Positions 7,615 through 14,985 of a stretch of 37,619 bases of DNA are shown here, piece by piece. The stretch is from Nocardia elegans NBRC 108235 (GTDB lineage Bacteria > Actinomycetota > Actinomycetes > Mycobacteriales > Mycobacteriaceae). Within the stretch, counting starts at the first letter, position 1; each line of letters starts with the position of its first letter. The stretch spans positions 1 through 37,619 of the forward strand of contig NZ_BDBF01000063.1 in NCBI RefSeq assembly GCF_001612845.1, read 5' to 3'. The translations under genes and the position numbers were made by a program. Under the pieces are notes generated by a model, which did no database searches, was not told the origin of the DNA, and saw only the letters and a list, made by a program, of their open reading frames with translations.

Positions 7615-8934
7615 GTGAACCGTCCGCAGGTCGTCAAGCCAGGATCGATCAGTGGCTTCCCCGAGTGGTTGCCCGAGGTCCGGATGGTCGAGCTGCATTG
7701 GCTGGACGTCATCCGGCAGACGTTCGAACGCTACGGATTCGCCTCTGTCGAAACACCGTCAGTCGAAGCGCTGGACACCTTGCAGGCCAAGAGCGAGACC
7801 TCGCAGGAGGTCTACACCTTGCGGCGCCTGCAGGCTGATCCCGACGACGCCAGCGACGCCCGTCTCGGGTTGCACTTCGACCTCACGGTTCCCTTCGCCC
7901 GCTACGTGGCCGCACACCTCAACGACCTGGTATTCCCCTTCAAGCGGTACCAGATCCAGCGCGCTTGGCGCGGCGAGCGGCCCCAGGAGGGCCGGTTCCG
8001 CGAGTTCACCCAGTGCGATATCGATGTCATCGGCGCCGATCAGGTTCCGCTGCACTTCGACGCCGAGCTACCGCGCATAGTCCACGAGACGATGACGGCG
8101 CTCGACCTGCCGAAGTGGACCCTCTACGTCAACAACCGGAAGATCCTTCAGGGTTTCTACCAGGGCCTCGACATCGCCGACCCCGTCGCGGTCATCCAGG
8201 CGGCCGACAAACTCGACAAGATCGGCCCCGACGGTGTTCGCCGAATCCTCACCGACAAGATCGGACTCGACCAGCGCCAGGTCGGCGCCGTACTCAACCT
8301 CGCCGCAATCCGCGGCACCGGCGCTCAGGTAGTGGAAGAGGTCCTTGCGCTCGGCGTGAAGTCCGAGCTGCTGACCGAGGGGCTCGATGAGCTGGCGTTC
8401 GTGCTCGAATCGTTGTCCGACCTGCCCGAAGACATCATCGTTGCCGATCTGTCCATCGCGCGGGGGCTCGACTATTACACAGGCACGGTTTACGAGGGCA
8501 AATTTGACGGCTGGCCCACATACCCGAGCATCTGCTCCGGCGGCCGATACGAAAACCTCGTCGGATCGTTCGTCAACCGCAGCCTCCCGGGCATCGGGAT
8601 GTCCATCGGGTTGACCAGGATTTTCGCCAAGATGGTCGGTGAGGGCTTGATCGACACCGGCCGCCGATGCCCGACCGACATCCTGGTCATCGTGCCGTCC
8701 GACGACCGCCGGGCCGACGCGCTCGCGACCGCAGCGATCCTGCGAGACCGCGGGTTCAACACCGAGGTGTACCACCAGGCCGACAAGCTCGCCAAGCAGC
8801 TGCGTTACGCGTCGCGAAAGTGCATCCCGTTCGTGTGGCTGTCCCCGTTCGATGACGACGGCGGTCACGAAGTCAAGGACATGGCCACCGGCACACAGAT
8901 CACATCCGACCCCCACACGTGGCAGCGCCCCTGA
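7615..8934 (+). CDS. hisS: Histidine--tRNA ligase, divergent second-type paralog
   Basis: 439-residue class II synthetase. Motif 2 is around 115-140 (RAWRGERPQEGRFREF, then TQCDIDVIG). The histidine-binding ARGLDYYTG lies near 282-290, GGRYENLVGSF near 308-318, and motif 3 GIGMSIGLTRI near 326-336. The C-terminal anticodon-binding domain includes DILVIVPSDDRRADAL. Start GTG 7615 has AAGGA 7 nt upstream. The LHFDLTVPFARYVAA segment before motif 2 is closer to archaeal/eukaryotic-style HisRS than to the housekeeping actinobacterial enzyme as I recall it (which has LRPEGTAxxxRA). This suggests an extra, horizontally acquired copy. It could be a spare synthetase, a resistance form, or a paralog recruited to metabolism. 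Aminoacylation residues appear intact. Confidence 0.88.
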   Translation: MNRPQVVKPGSISGFPEWLPEVRMVELHWLDVIRQTFERYGFASVETPSVEALDTLQAKSETSQEVYTLRRLQADPDDASDARLGLHFDLTVPFARYVAAHLNDLVFPFKRYQIQRAWRGERPQEGRFREFTQCDIDVIGADQVPLHFDAELPRIVHETMTALDLPKWTLYVNNRKILQGFYQGLDIADPVAVIQAADKLDKIGPDGVRRILTDKIGLDQRQVGAVLNLAAIRGTGAQVVEEVLALGVKSELLTEGLDELAFVLESLSDLPEDIIVADLSIARGLDYYTGTVYEGKFDGWPTYPSICSGGRYENLVGSFVNRSLPGIGMSIGLTRIFAKMVGEGLIDTGRRCPTDILVIVPSDDRRADALATAAILRDRGFNTEVYHQADKLAKQLRYASRKCIPFVWLSPFDDDGGHEVKDMATGTQITSDPHTWQRP

Positions 8935-8942
8935 CATTCGCG

Positions 8943-9473
8943 CTATTTCCCCGCGGCTGCCTGCCGCTCTTGCTGTTCGCGTGCGTAGGCGTCGTCGTCG
9001 GCCTCGTCGGTGTCATCGTCGGGCCGGAAGAGGAACCGGACGTAGTCGAAACCGAATTCGGCCGCATACTCGAGCCACGACCGCACGGTTGTCAGCTCGT
9101 GTCCCTCGACATCGTCGGCTTCGCGCAGTGCGGGTCCCTCGGGAAGGTAGCACCACTCCTGGCCGGGGTGGTGGTGGATGGAGCACTCGCCGAACCATCG
9201 CAGGAACTGGTCGACCAGGGCGGAATCGGCTGGCGTGCGGACCGATTCGATATCAGGGAACAGATCGTCGAACACCTGCGCCACGCGATCCACGGCCTCG
9301 GCCGACCAGACCGGCTGCGGTAAACCGGGAATCGTGACAGACCCGAATTTCTGCAGTTGCGCCGGCATCCGCTGGAACCACTGCCGCCACTCCGCCGGCC
9401 CGGGTGGCACCCGCCGCTCGATCGGTGTCAGCTCGACATCGCCGAAGTCCAAACCCATCTGTTCGTCGCTCAC
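8943..9473 (-). CDS. Hypothetical soluble protein, 176 aa
   Basis: Not recognised. The frame is open to 9647, but the upstream part is Arg/Ser-rich. GTG 9473 (GGAG 10 nt upstream) or ATG 9458 are better starts. Features are QQW-type aromatic helices (EWRQWFQRMPAQLQKFG), a His/Trp-rich core CSIHHHPGQEWCYLPEGPAL near residue 115, and a strongly acidic C-terminus (RPDDDTDEADDDA) ending in a Gln/Arg-rich helix. No signal peptide or membrane segment. It is convergent with the synthetase gene, 8 nt apart. The three consecutive His residues beside two Cys could bind metal, but this is only a possibility. Confidence 0.55.
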   Translation of the reverse strand: MSDEQMGLDFGDVELTPIERRVPPGPAEWRQWFQRMPAQLQKFGSVTIPGLPQPVWSAEAVDRVAQVFDDLFPDIESVRTPADSALVDQFLRWFGECSIHHHPGQEWCYLPEGPALREADDVEGHELTTVRSWLEYAAEFGFDYVRFLFRPDDDTDEADDDAYAREQQERQAAAGK

Positions 9474-9685
9474 CCTGTGATCGCTCCACGTCTCGAGGGA
9501 TTCCACGAAGTCTGCGCGCCGGGCAACGCTCGAACGACGGCGCCCGGCCAACGTATCCAAACCCTCTCCCGCACTCCGAGATCCACCAGTCAACGCCGGC
9601 CTGACAGGGCCCGACCGCCGAGGTCGACCGGTCGACTGTCCGACCATCGGGGGATCTGTTCCAGCGTTTTCATCGCAACTGCGAC

Positions 9686-10501
9686 CTAGTTCTGGTCATC
9701 GTGTTCGAGGATCTCGAAATAGTTCCGGACGGTGGCGCGCAATGTAGCGACTTCCTTGCGGAGCTTCGGGACACTCTCGGCTGCTTCAGCGAGGCGGGTG
9801 TTGTCGTCGCGCAGCTTCTGGTTTTCTTTGACCAGCTGCTCATAACGGACGAGGAGGTCCTGGGTTTCGAACAGTTCCTGCTCGCTGCGAACGACCAAGG
9901 TGTCCGGTCGGACCGGGTTCGCGGCTTCTTCGACACCGGCGAGATCGTCGACGCCCTCGTCTACGAGGGACTCAGCGTCAACGTCGGCATCCTCCGGCAC
10001 TGGGGCGGTTGCGGTTTCAACGACAGTCGACGTCTGCGGCGGTGCTGCGTCCGCATGCGCGTTCACCCAGTTACGCAGAGTTCCGGCGCTCGGCATTCCT
10101 GGTTCCTGTTCCTGGAGCCGAAGTGCAGCGGCGTGGAGTGACAATCCTTCCTGGTCCATCAACGCAACGACGTTGCTGGCCGCGGCGGTCCGAAACTCCC
10201 TGGAATACGTGGGTTTCTTCACCGCTCCCTTTTCGCCATGCTGGCTGGCATCGCTACGCGAGATCGTGCCCTCAGCGGCGCGCCCAGCGGCCTTCTTGGC
10301 CGATTTCTTGGCAAATGTGATGCCGTCGCGACGGGCCCAGGTGACCAATGTCGTCAGAGGAGGACCATCGGTGAACTCAGCGGCGACGTACCTGGCGGCC
10401 TCCGCCTGAGTCTTCCCCTGTTTCGCTGCCTCGCGCAGCATTTCGAGTGCGGCCTCACGCGTCGATGTCGGGTGCGTGGGCCGGAAATTCTTCTTACTCA
10501 T
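9686..10501 (-). CDS. Protein with two transposase-like HTH segments and coiled coil
   Basis: 271 residues from ATG 10501, preceded by AAGGGA at 8 nt. Two segments look like OrfA-type helix-turn-helix units. Residues about 15-55 include EAAKQGKTQAEAARYVAAEF and LTTLVTWARRDG. Residues about 95-150 include YSREFRTAAASNVVALMDQE and AGTLRNWVNAH. A Lys/Ala-rich linker joins them. A Pro/Asp/Glu-rich acidic stretch follows, and the last 70 residues form a heptad-like coiled coil (ELFETQDLLVRYEQLVKENQ onward, with regularly spaced Leu). IS3 OrfA proteins have one HTH plus a leucine zipper, so this looks like a domesticated or doubled version. No catalytic DDE partner is adjacent. Probable DNA-binding protein of unknown role. 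Confidence 0.55.
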   Translation of the reverse strand: MSKKNFRPTHPTSTREAALEMLREAAKQGKTQAEAARYVAAEFTDGPPLTTLVTWARRDGITFAKKSAKKAAGRAAEGTISRSDASQHGEKGAVKKPTYSREFRTAAASNVVALMDQEGLSLHAAALRLQEQEPGMPSAGTLRNWVNAHADAAPPQTSTVVETATAPVPEDADVDAESLVDEGVDDLAGVEEAANPVRPDTLVVRSEQELFETQDLLVRYEQLVKENQKLRDDNTRLAEAAESVPKLRKEVATLRATVRNYFEILEHDDQN

Positions 10502-10686
10502 TACAGAAGTCCCTTCATCCGGCATGCAGACCAACTTCAGCCAAGAGCACCGGGAATTCCTGACTGATTTGACGAAACGGTACCTGCTGGCCCAAAAGGT
10601 CTGCACAGGAACACCAATCACCGCCCTCTACACCGCCACCAAGCACAGCAACGGCACCGAGATACGACCAGACGAAAGGGGGCGAC

Positions 10687-10905
10687 TTACTGCGACACCG
10701 TGCCGTCATCAAGTCGCAGATACTGTCCCGCTCGGGCGAATCCTCGTCGGTGGTAGAGGCCTGCTACCTCGTCGGCTGCACCCAACGCCAGATGCGGGAT
10801 ACTCTGTTGGCCAGCCCATTCCATGACGGATGCGATCAACATTGCGCCGATTCCACTGCCCTGTGCTCGAGGAATTACCTGGGGAAGGACACATATTCGA
10901 GCCAT
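10687..10905 (-). pseudogene. Truncated GNAT acetyltransferase (C-terminal half)
   Basis: The 72-residue frame ARICVLPQVIPRAQGSGIGA plus MLIASVMEWA carries strand 4 and the acetyl-CoA pyrophosphate loop (Q-G-S-G-I-G) of GNAT enzymes, then AAGLYHRRGF-like strand 6-7 elements (DEVAGLYHRRGFARAGQYL). GNAT domains need about 140 residues, so the N-terminal half is missing. The same frame is open upstream to 11112 except for a TAG at 10909-10911, and its last residues (PELTIMAFDDQEEE) could be a GNAT strand. That fits a nonsense mutation in a longer gene. Against this, GGAGG stands 8 nt before ATG 10905, so the short form could be translated. Confidence 0.5.
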
Positions 10906-11139
10906 GCGCTATTCCTCCTCCTGATCATCAAATGCCATGATGGTCAGTTCAGGCCCAGACCGGTCGCCGCCCCCAGGCTCACCCGAGGACCTCGCGGGGA
11001 TATCGCGGAGCGCCGACCAAGCGCACGCCCAGCTCAGGCCCTCGGGAAACATGCGATCGCAGCTGCCGATCGTTCCAACGCTATGTTGCGCTCGCTCCTT
11101 GCACCGCTGCACTTGCAGGGTGCGGCACGCGGCAGGCCA

Positions 11140-11586
11140 TCAACTGCGGCGTCTGCGGCTGAGCCAGGCCAGCAGTGTGTGGCCCAGTCTGGGACGGGGG
11201 CGATGAGCCGAGCGGTCAGGCGGAGTCGGCAATACGGGTCGTCGTGGCAAAGAGCTTCTCGGATTGGGCTGCCACTCCCCCGCGACCGCTGCCGCGTGCT
11301 GTCCGACATCGGTGGACCAGATGGCGCGCAACTGTCGAAGGTCATCGGAAATTGATTGCGGTTGCTGGCCGGTCGATCGGATGGCTTCGGTACTCAGGTG
11401 TACCAGTTCACGGGCCAGTGGGGTGGGAAGGTCACCCAGTAGGGCGCGCTGGTGCTGGCACTGCAGCAGTTCGTCCTTCGCGGCGCCGGGTCCGCGGCCG
11501 CGTAGTACTGCGGCACGTGCGGCCGCGACCTCCTGCTGCACGTCGGCCGGGTCGGGCGGTGAGGCATCGGCGGATGCGGAGTTCAT
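11140..11586 (-). CDS. Hypothetical protein, 148 aa, last gene of the sugar-oxidation array
   Basis: Not recognised. ATG 11586 is preceded by AAGGA at 9 nt and lies 34 nt after the stop of the molybdopterin oxidoreductase gene, so it is probably co-transcribed. The N-terminal 65 residues are helical and Ala/Gln-rich (VQQEVAAARAAVLRGRGPG, then DELLQCQHQRALLGDLPTPL). The C-terminus is rich in Pro and Arg, with a final short hydrophobic helix (GHTLLAWLSRRRRS). No signal peptide. It may be a small accessory protein; the basic tail could contact membrane lipid or nucleic acid. Confidence 0.5.
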   Translation of the reverse strand: MNSASADASPPDPADVQQEVAAARAAVLRGRGPGAAKDELLQCQHQRALLGDLPTPLARELVHLSTEAIRSTGQQPQSISDDLRQLRAIWSTDVGQHAAAVAGEWQPNPRSSLPRRPVLPTPPDRSAHRPRPRLGHTLLAWLSRRRRS

Positions 11587-11620
11587 TGTGTGGATTCCTT
11601 CTGCGCGGTGTGGAGCGATA

Positions 11621-13120
11621 TCAGATGCCGGGTGCGTTGGCGTAGAAGAGTTGGTCCTCGCGGTATCCGCCCTGCCCCATGCCGATTCGTGTCGGGTCGT
11701 CGACGAACTCGATCGCCTTGACCCATTTGACCATCTTGTATCCCAGCTGGGTTTCCAGGCGGATCCGGACGGGTGCGCCGTGCTCGACGGGTAGCGGCGC
11801 TCGATTCATTTCCAAAGCGAGCAGGGCTTGTGGGGTCCTGGCGATTTCGATGGGAACCGCCTCGTAGTAGTGGCCGTAGCGGCCGTGGCCCTCGGTGAGT
11901 CCCTTGTCGTCCATTCCGTAGAACACGACATGAGTTGCTGTGTCGGCGGGCTGGACGTGATCGATGAGATCGGCCAGCGGTACGCCTCCCCATTCGGCGA
12001 TCGCGTTCCAGCCCTGAATGCAGTTGTGGTTGGTGATCTGTCGTTGCCACCCGATTTCGGCCAGCTCCGGCAGCGAGAGTCGCTGTGGCCGAGCGACGAG
12101 ACCGCCGATCGGCAGCCGGTAGTCCGCGAATCCTGTGGCGGCCATTGTCTTGTAATCTTTGGTGGTGGGCGGGTATCCGTTGACGCGGTGGTATTCGGAG
12201 ATGTCGCGTCGGTGGTAGCGCTGGCGGGAGGTTCTGGCCATGCGGGAGATCAGGTATTCGAACGGATGCACCACCACGCCGAGTAATAGCTGCGTCCGGC
12301 GTGGTTGCAGGCGCGAGAATACCGTTGCGGCGACGTTGAGCACGATGATGGTCAGCAGGCCGAGCGATCCCACGATGGTGGCCAGGGTGTGGTTCGCGTT
12401 TTCTGAGCCCAGCACGATTTTGGCGAACTCGCCGGGGATGCCGTGCACGATCACCATCAGCACGTGCACGACGACGAATCCGGCGAAGGCGCACAGCCCG
12501 AGGAAATGTATGCTGCGCGCGCCTTGCTTGCCGCCGAAGAGTTTTCCGTACCAGGGGAATCGAGCCAGCACGGACGGTGACATCGCCGCGCCGGAGGCGA
12601 TTTGAAGTGGTGCGAGTACGAACACCACGGCGCCGTAGGCAAGCTTTTGCGCTGCGTCGAACGGTTCTCCCGGCAGTTGTGGTGCGAGCTGGAAATGCAG
12701 GTAGGTCCCGATGTCGCGGACGGCCTGCGGGAAAATCGCCCAATCGGTGGGGATCAGGTAGCGCCAGTATCCCGATGCGAATACGGCCAGTACGTAGACG
12801 GCGCCGGTGAGTATCCAGAATTGCACGGTCAGGAAGTGCCAGTGCCGGCCCAATCCGAGGTTGCTGCGCCCGGGGAGTGCGATCACCGGATTCCATTGCT
12901 CTTCCTCGTCGAGGGAGGTCCATGCCCGCCGCGAGTCGGCTCCGTACTGTTTCGCCGAGAATCGCGCCCACTCGCGTCCTGGGTGGCATCCGTCGTTCCA
13001 GTACAGCTTGGGCATCGATGAGAGGACTTCGATGCCGGATCGCATGAGCAGGCTCATCCACAGGATGTTCAGGCCGTGGGTGATGATCACGAAGAGCGGA
13101 AAATGCGGAATCTCGTTCAT
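11621..13120 (-). CDS. Cytochrome b-type membrane domain fused to sulfite-oxidase-type molybdopterin domain
   Basis: 499 residues from ATG 13120 (AAGG 8 nt upstream; an in-frame extension to 13150 looks non-coding). The N-terminal half has about five hydrophobic segments, near residues 6-30, 92-118, 158-180, 205-228 and 245-268. They carry several His residues suited to b-type heme (ITHGLN, RHWHFL, SIHFLG, VVVHVLMVIVHG), like cytochrome b561/YedZ-type electron carriers. The C-terminal half (about 320-499) is an oxidoreductase molybdopterin-binding domain. ITNHNCIQGWNAIAEWGGV holds the Mo-ligating Cys, and THVVFYGMDD and GAPVRIRLETQLGYKMVKW are family-like segments. No Tat signal is present. 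It probably passes electrons between a small oxyanion or sulfoxide-type substrate and quinone. The substrate is unknown. Confidence 0.85.
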   Translation of the reverse strand: MNEIPHFPLFVIITHGLNILWMSLLMRSGIEVLSSMPKLYWNDGCHPGREWARFSAKQYGADSRRAWTSLDEEEQWNPVIALPGRSNLGLGRHWHFLTVQFWILTGAVYVLAVFASGYWRYLIPTDWAIFPQAVRDIGTYLHFQLAPQLPGEPFDAAQKLAYGAVVFVLAPLQIASGAAMSPSVLARFPWYGKLFGGKQGARSIHFLGLCAFAGFVVVHVLMVIVHGIPGEFAKIVLGSENANHTLATIVGSLGLLTIIVLNVAATVFSRLQPRRTQLLLGVVVHPFEYLISRMARTSRQRYHRRDISEYHRVNGYPPTTKDYKTMAATGFADYRLPIGGLVARPQRLSLPELAEIGWQRQITNHNCIQGWNAIAEWGGVPLADLIDHVQPADTATHVVFYGMDDKGLTEGHGRYGHYYEAVPIEIARTPQALLALEMNRAPLPVEHGAPVRIRLETQLGYKMVKWVKAIEFVDDPTRIGMGQGGYREDQLFYANAPGI

Positions 13121-13174
13121 GACTCTGCCTTTGGGTTTCGGACGGCGCATGGCTCGTGGGGGTGTTCGGTCTCC

Positions 13175-14941
13175 TCAGGGCGTGGCGGTCTCGCTCGGGC
13201 TGGTGCCCAACCGCTGTGCGGACTCGAGAAGTACGGCATGGACGAACGCTTGGGGCATGTTGCCGCGTAGCTGACGCTGTCGGACGTCGAACTCCTCGGT
13301 GAGCAGGCCGGGCGGTCCGCATGCGGCACGGTTGCGTTCGAACCAGCGAAACGGTTCGGTGTCATCGCCTTGTTGCCAGCACGCCAGGCTCATGATGAAC
13401 CCGCACAGCAGGAACGCGCCTTCGGCTTCACCGAGCGGTCGGGCGTCGTGGGCGAATCGGTATACGTAGCCGTCCTCGGTGAGCTCGCGGCGGACCGCGG
13501 CCAAGGTGGCCAGGGTGCGTGGATCGTGCGCCGGCACCGCGCCGCGCACCGGTGGCAGTAGCAATGAAGCGTCGGTGGTCGCCAAGTCGGGGCTGCGCTG
13601 CCAGAAGCCTTGCGGGCTCAGGCAGCGACGGGTCGTTTCGGCCAGGATGGCGTCGGCGAGGCCGACCAGTTCGCCGCCGCGTGCCGCGGGCATCTGGGCG
13701 GCGATGGCACGCAGCCCCGCCACACACGCCAGCCGGGACTGGGTCCACCAGGCGTCGTGCAGCTCCCAGATACCGGCCTCCGGCCGCTGCCATCGGGTGG
13801 CGATGAGGTCGACGACGACATCCACGGCTTTGCGGGCATCACCCTCGAGTCGACCGTAGCGGGCCGTGGTGGCCAGCAGTTGAAGGATTTCACCGAGCGC
13901 GTCGAGCTGGAACTGGCCGGTGACCCAATTTCCGACCACATCCGAGCCGCCGGGATAACCCGGCAGCTCGAGTGTCGATTCGCGGGGAAGGGAGGAGCCG
14001 TCGGTGCGATACGCCGGGGCGAGGCGATCACCGTGTTCGAGCACGCGGGCGGTGGTGAAGGCGACCGCGTCGTGCAGCAGTGGATGGGGCTCGGTGACGG
14101 CGGCCGCCAGTCCGGCGTAGCACTGGTCGCGCAGCCAGACATAGCGATAGTCGTAGTTGCGTCCGGCTTCGGCGCGTTCGGGTAGACCCAGGGTGGCCGC
14201 CGCGACCATGCCGCCGCCTCGTGTGGTGAGCCCACGCAATACCGCATACGCGTGGCGGGCGTCGCGCGGGGCCACGCTGTGGTCGAAGTCGGGTACCGCG
14301 ACCTGCCAGGTGTGCTCGGTTTCGGCCCAGGCCACATCAGCGTCGATCGGCTCGCCCAGCGGGCGATCGCTGATCTCGAGCACCAGGTCGTGGTGGCTGC
14401 CGCCGCGCAGTGTCACGTCGAGCCGTAACCGGTGATGCTCGTCGGGCGTCGCGGCGTGCGCGCCGGACCAGCGCAGCCACAGTCCGCCGGTGCGGGCGCT
14501 CCAGCGACCCTGTCGGTCGCAATGCAGCTGACGCATTCCTCGCCGGCCGAAGCCGTCGCGCACGTCGAGCTGGACGTGTACGGCTACGTCGCGGTCCACC
14601 GCATCGATGCGCCGCAAGAGCACCACTCGGTGTGGGTCCCCGGGGAATTGCAGGGCTTCGCGGCATTCCACGACGGTGTCGGTGGTGACCCAGCGGTTGC
14701 GCCAGATCAGCGTGCCGGGCTCGTAGTAGCCGCCCCACACCGAGGTGCCCGCGGGACTGACCGAGTAGGTGCCGCCGCCGCCGATCAAGGTCGACAACAC
14801 GGCTTCGTCATCCCAGCCCGGCGCGCACAGCCACGCGATGTCGCCGCGGGGCCCGCACAGTGCGCCTCGTTCGCCGTCGGCCAGTAGCGCGTATTCGCGC
14901 AGCACGTGCGGCGCGAAGTCCTGCCAGTCGTTTCCGCTCAT
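13175..14941 (-). CDS. Glycoside hydrolase family 15 (glucoamylase/trehalase-like)
   Basis: 588 residues, normal for actinobacterial GH15. An N-terminal beta-sandwich domain (LREYALLADGERGALCGPRG, GDIAWLCAPGWDD) precedes an (alpha/alpha)6 barrel. NYDYRYVWLRDQCYAGLAA near residue 262 is the substrate-binding helix. GIWELHDAWWTQSRLACVAG near 375 supplies the general acid Glu. GLLTEEFDVRQRQLRGNMPQ near 550 supplies the base Glu (family pattern GLLPEExD…GNxPQAF). No signal peptide, so it acts in the cytoplasm on trehalose, maltose or a glucan, releasing glucose. It sits between the ThDP enzyme and the molybdopterin oxidoreductase, 44 nt from the former. Trehalase is a sensible guess for a mycolata organism but not proven. 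Confidence 0.88.
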   Translation of the reverse strand: MSGNDWQDFAPHVLREYALLADGERGALCGPRGDIAWLCAPGWDDEAVLSTLIGGGGTYSVSPAGTSVWGGYYEPGTLIWRNRWVTTDTVVECREALQFPGDPHRVVLLRRIDAVDRDVAVHVQLDVRDGFGRRGMRQLHCDRQGRWSARTGGLWLRWSGAHAATPDEHHRLRLDVTLRGGSHHDLVLEISDRPLGEPIDADVAWAETEHTWQVAVPDFDHSVAPRDARHAYAVLRGLTTRGGGMVAAATLGLPERAEAGRNYDYRYVWLRDQCYAGLAAAVTEPHPLLHDAVAFTTARVLEHGDRLAPAYRTDGSSLPRESTLELPGYPGGSDVVGNWVTGQFQLDALGEILQLLATTARYGRLEGDARKAVDVVVDLIATRWQRPEAGIWELHDAWWTQSRLACVAGLRAIAAQMPAARGGELVGLADAILAETTRRCLSPQGFWQRSPDLATTDASLLLPPVRGAVPAHDPRTLATLAAVRRELTEDGYVYRFAHDARPLGEAEGAFLLCGFIMSLACWQQGDDTEPFRWFERNRAACGPPGLLTEEFDVRQRQLRGNMPQAFVHAVLLESAQRLGTSPSETATP

Positions 14942-14985
14942 GGTTTCACCGCCGGTTCGGTGCGGGGTGGGACCGTGTGGTCATC

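Noticed and set aside
10524..10826. Plus-strand frame starting MQTNFSQEHREFLTDLTKRY
   Set aside because: Codon bias is good for about 45 codons, but there is no ribosome binding site and the frame then overlaps the GNAT fragment on the other strand. It may be a remnant; support is too thin to call a gene.
11583..13322. 579-codon minus frame overlapping the molybdopterin oxidoreductase
   Set aside because: Arg/Pro/His-rich shadow of the well-supported cytochrome b-molybdopterin gene.
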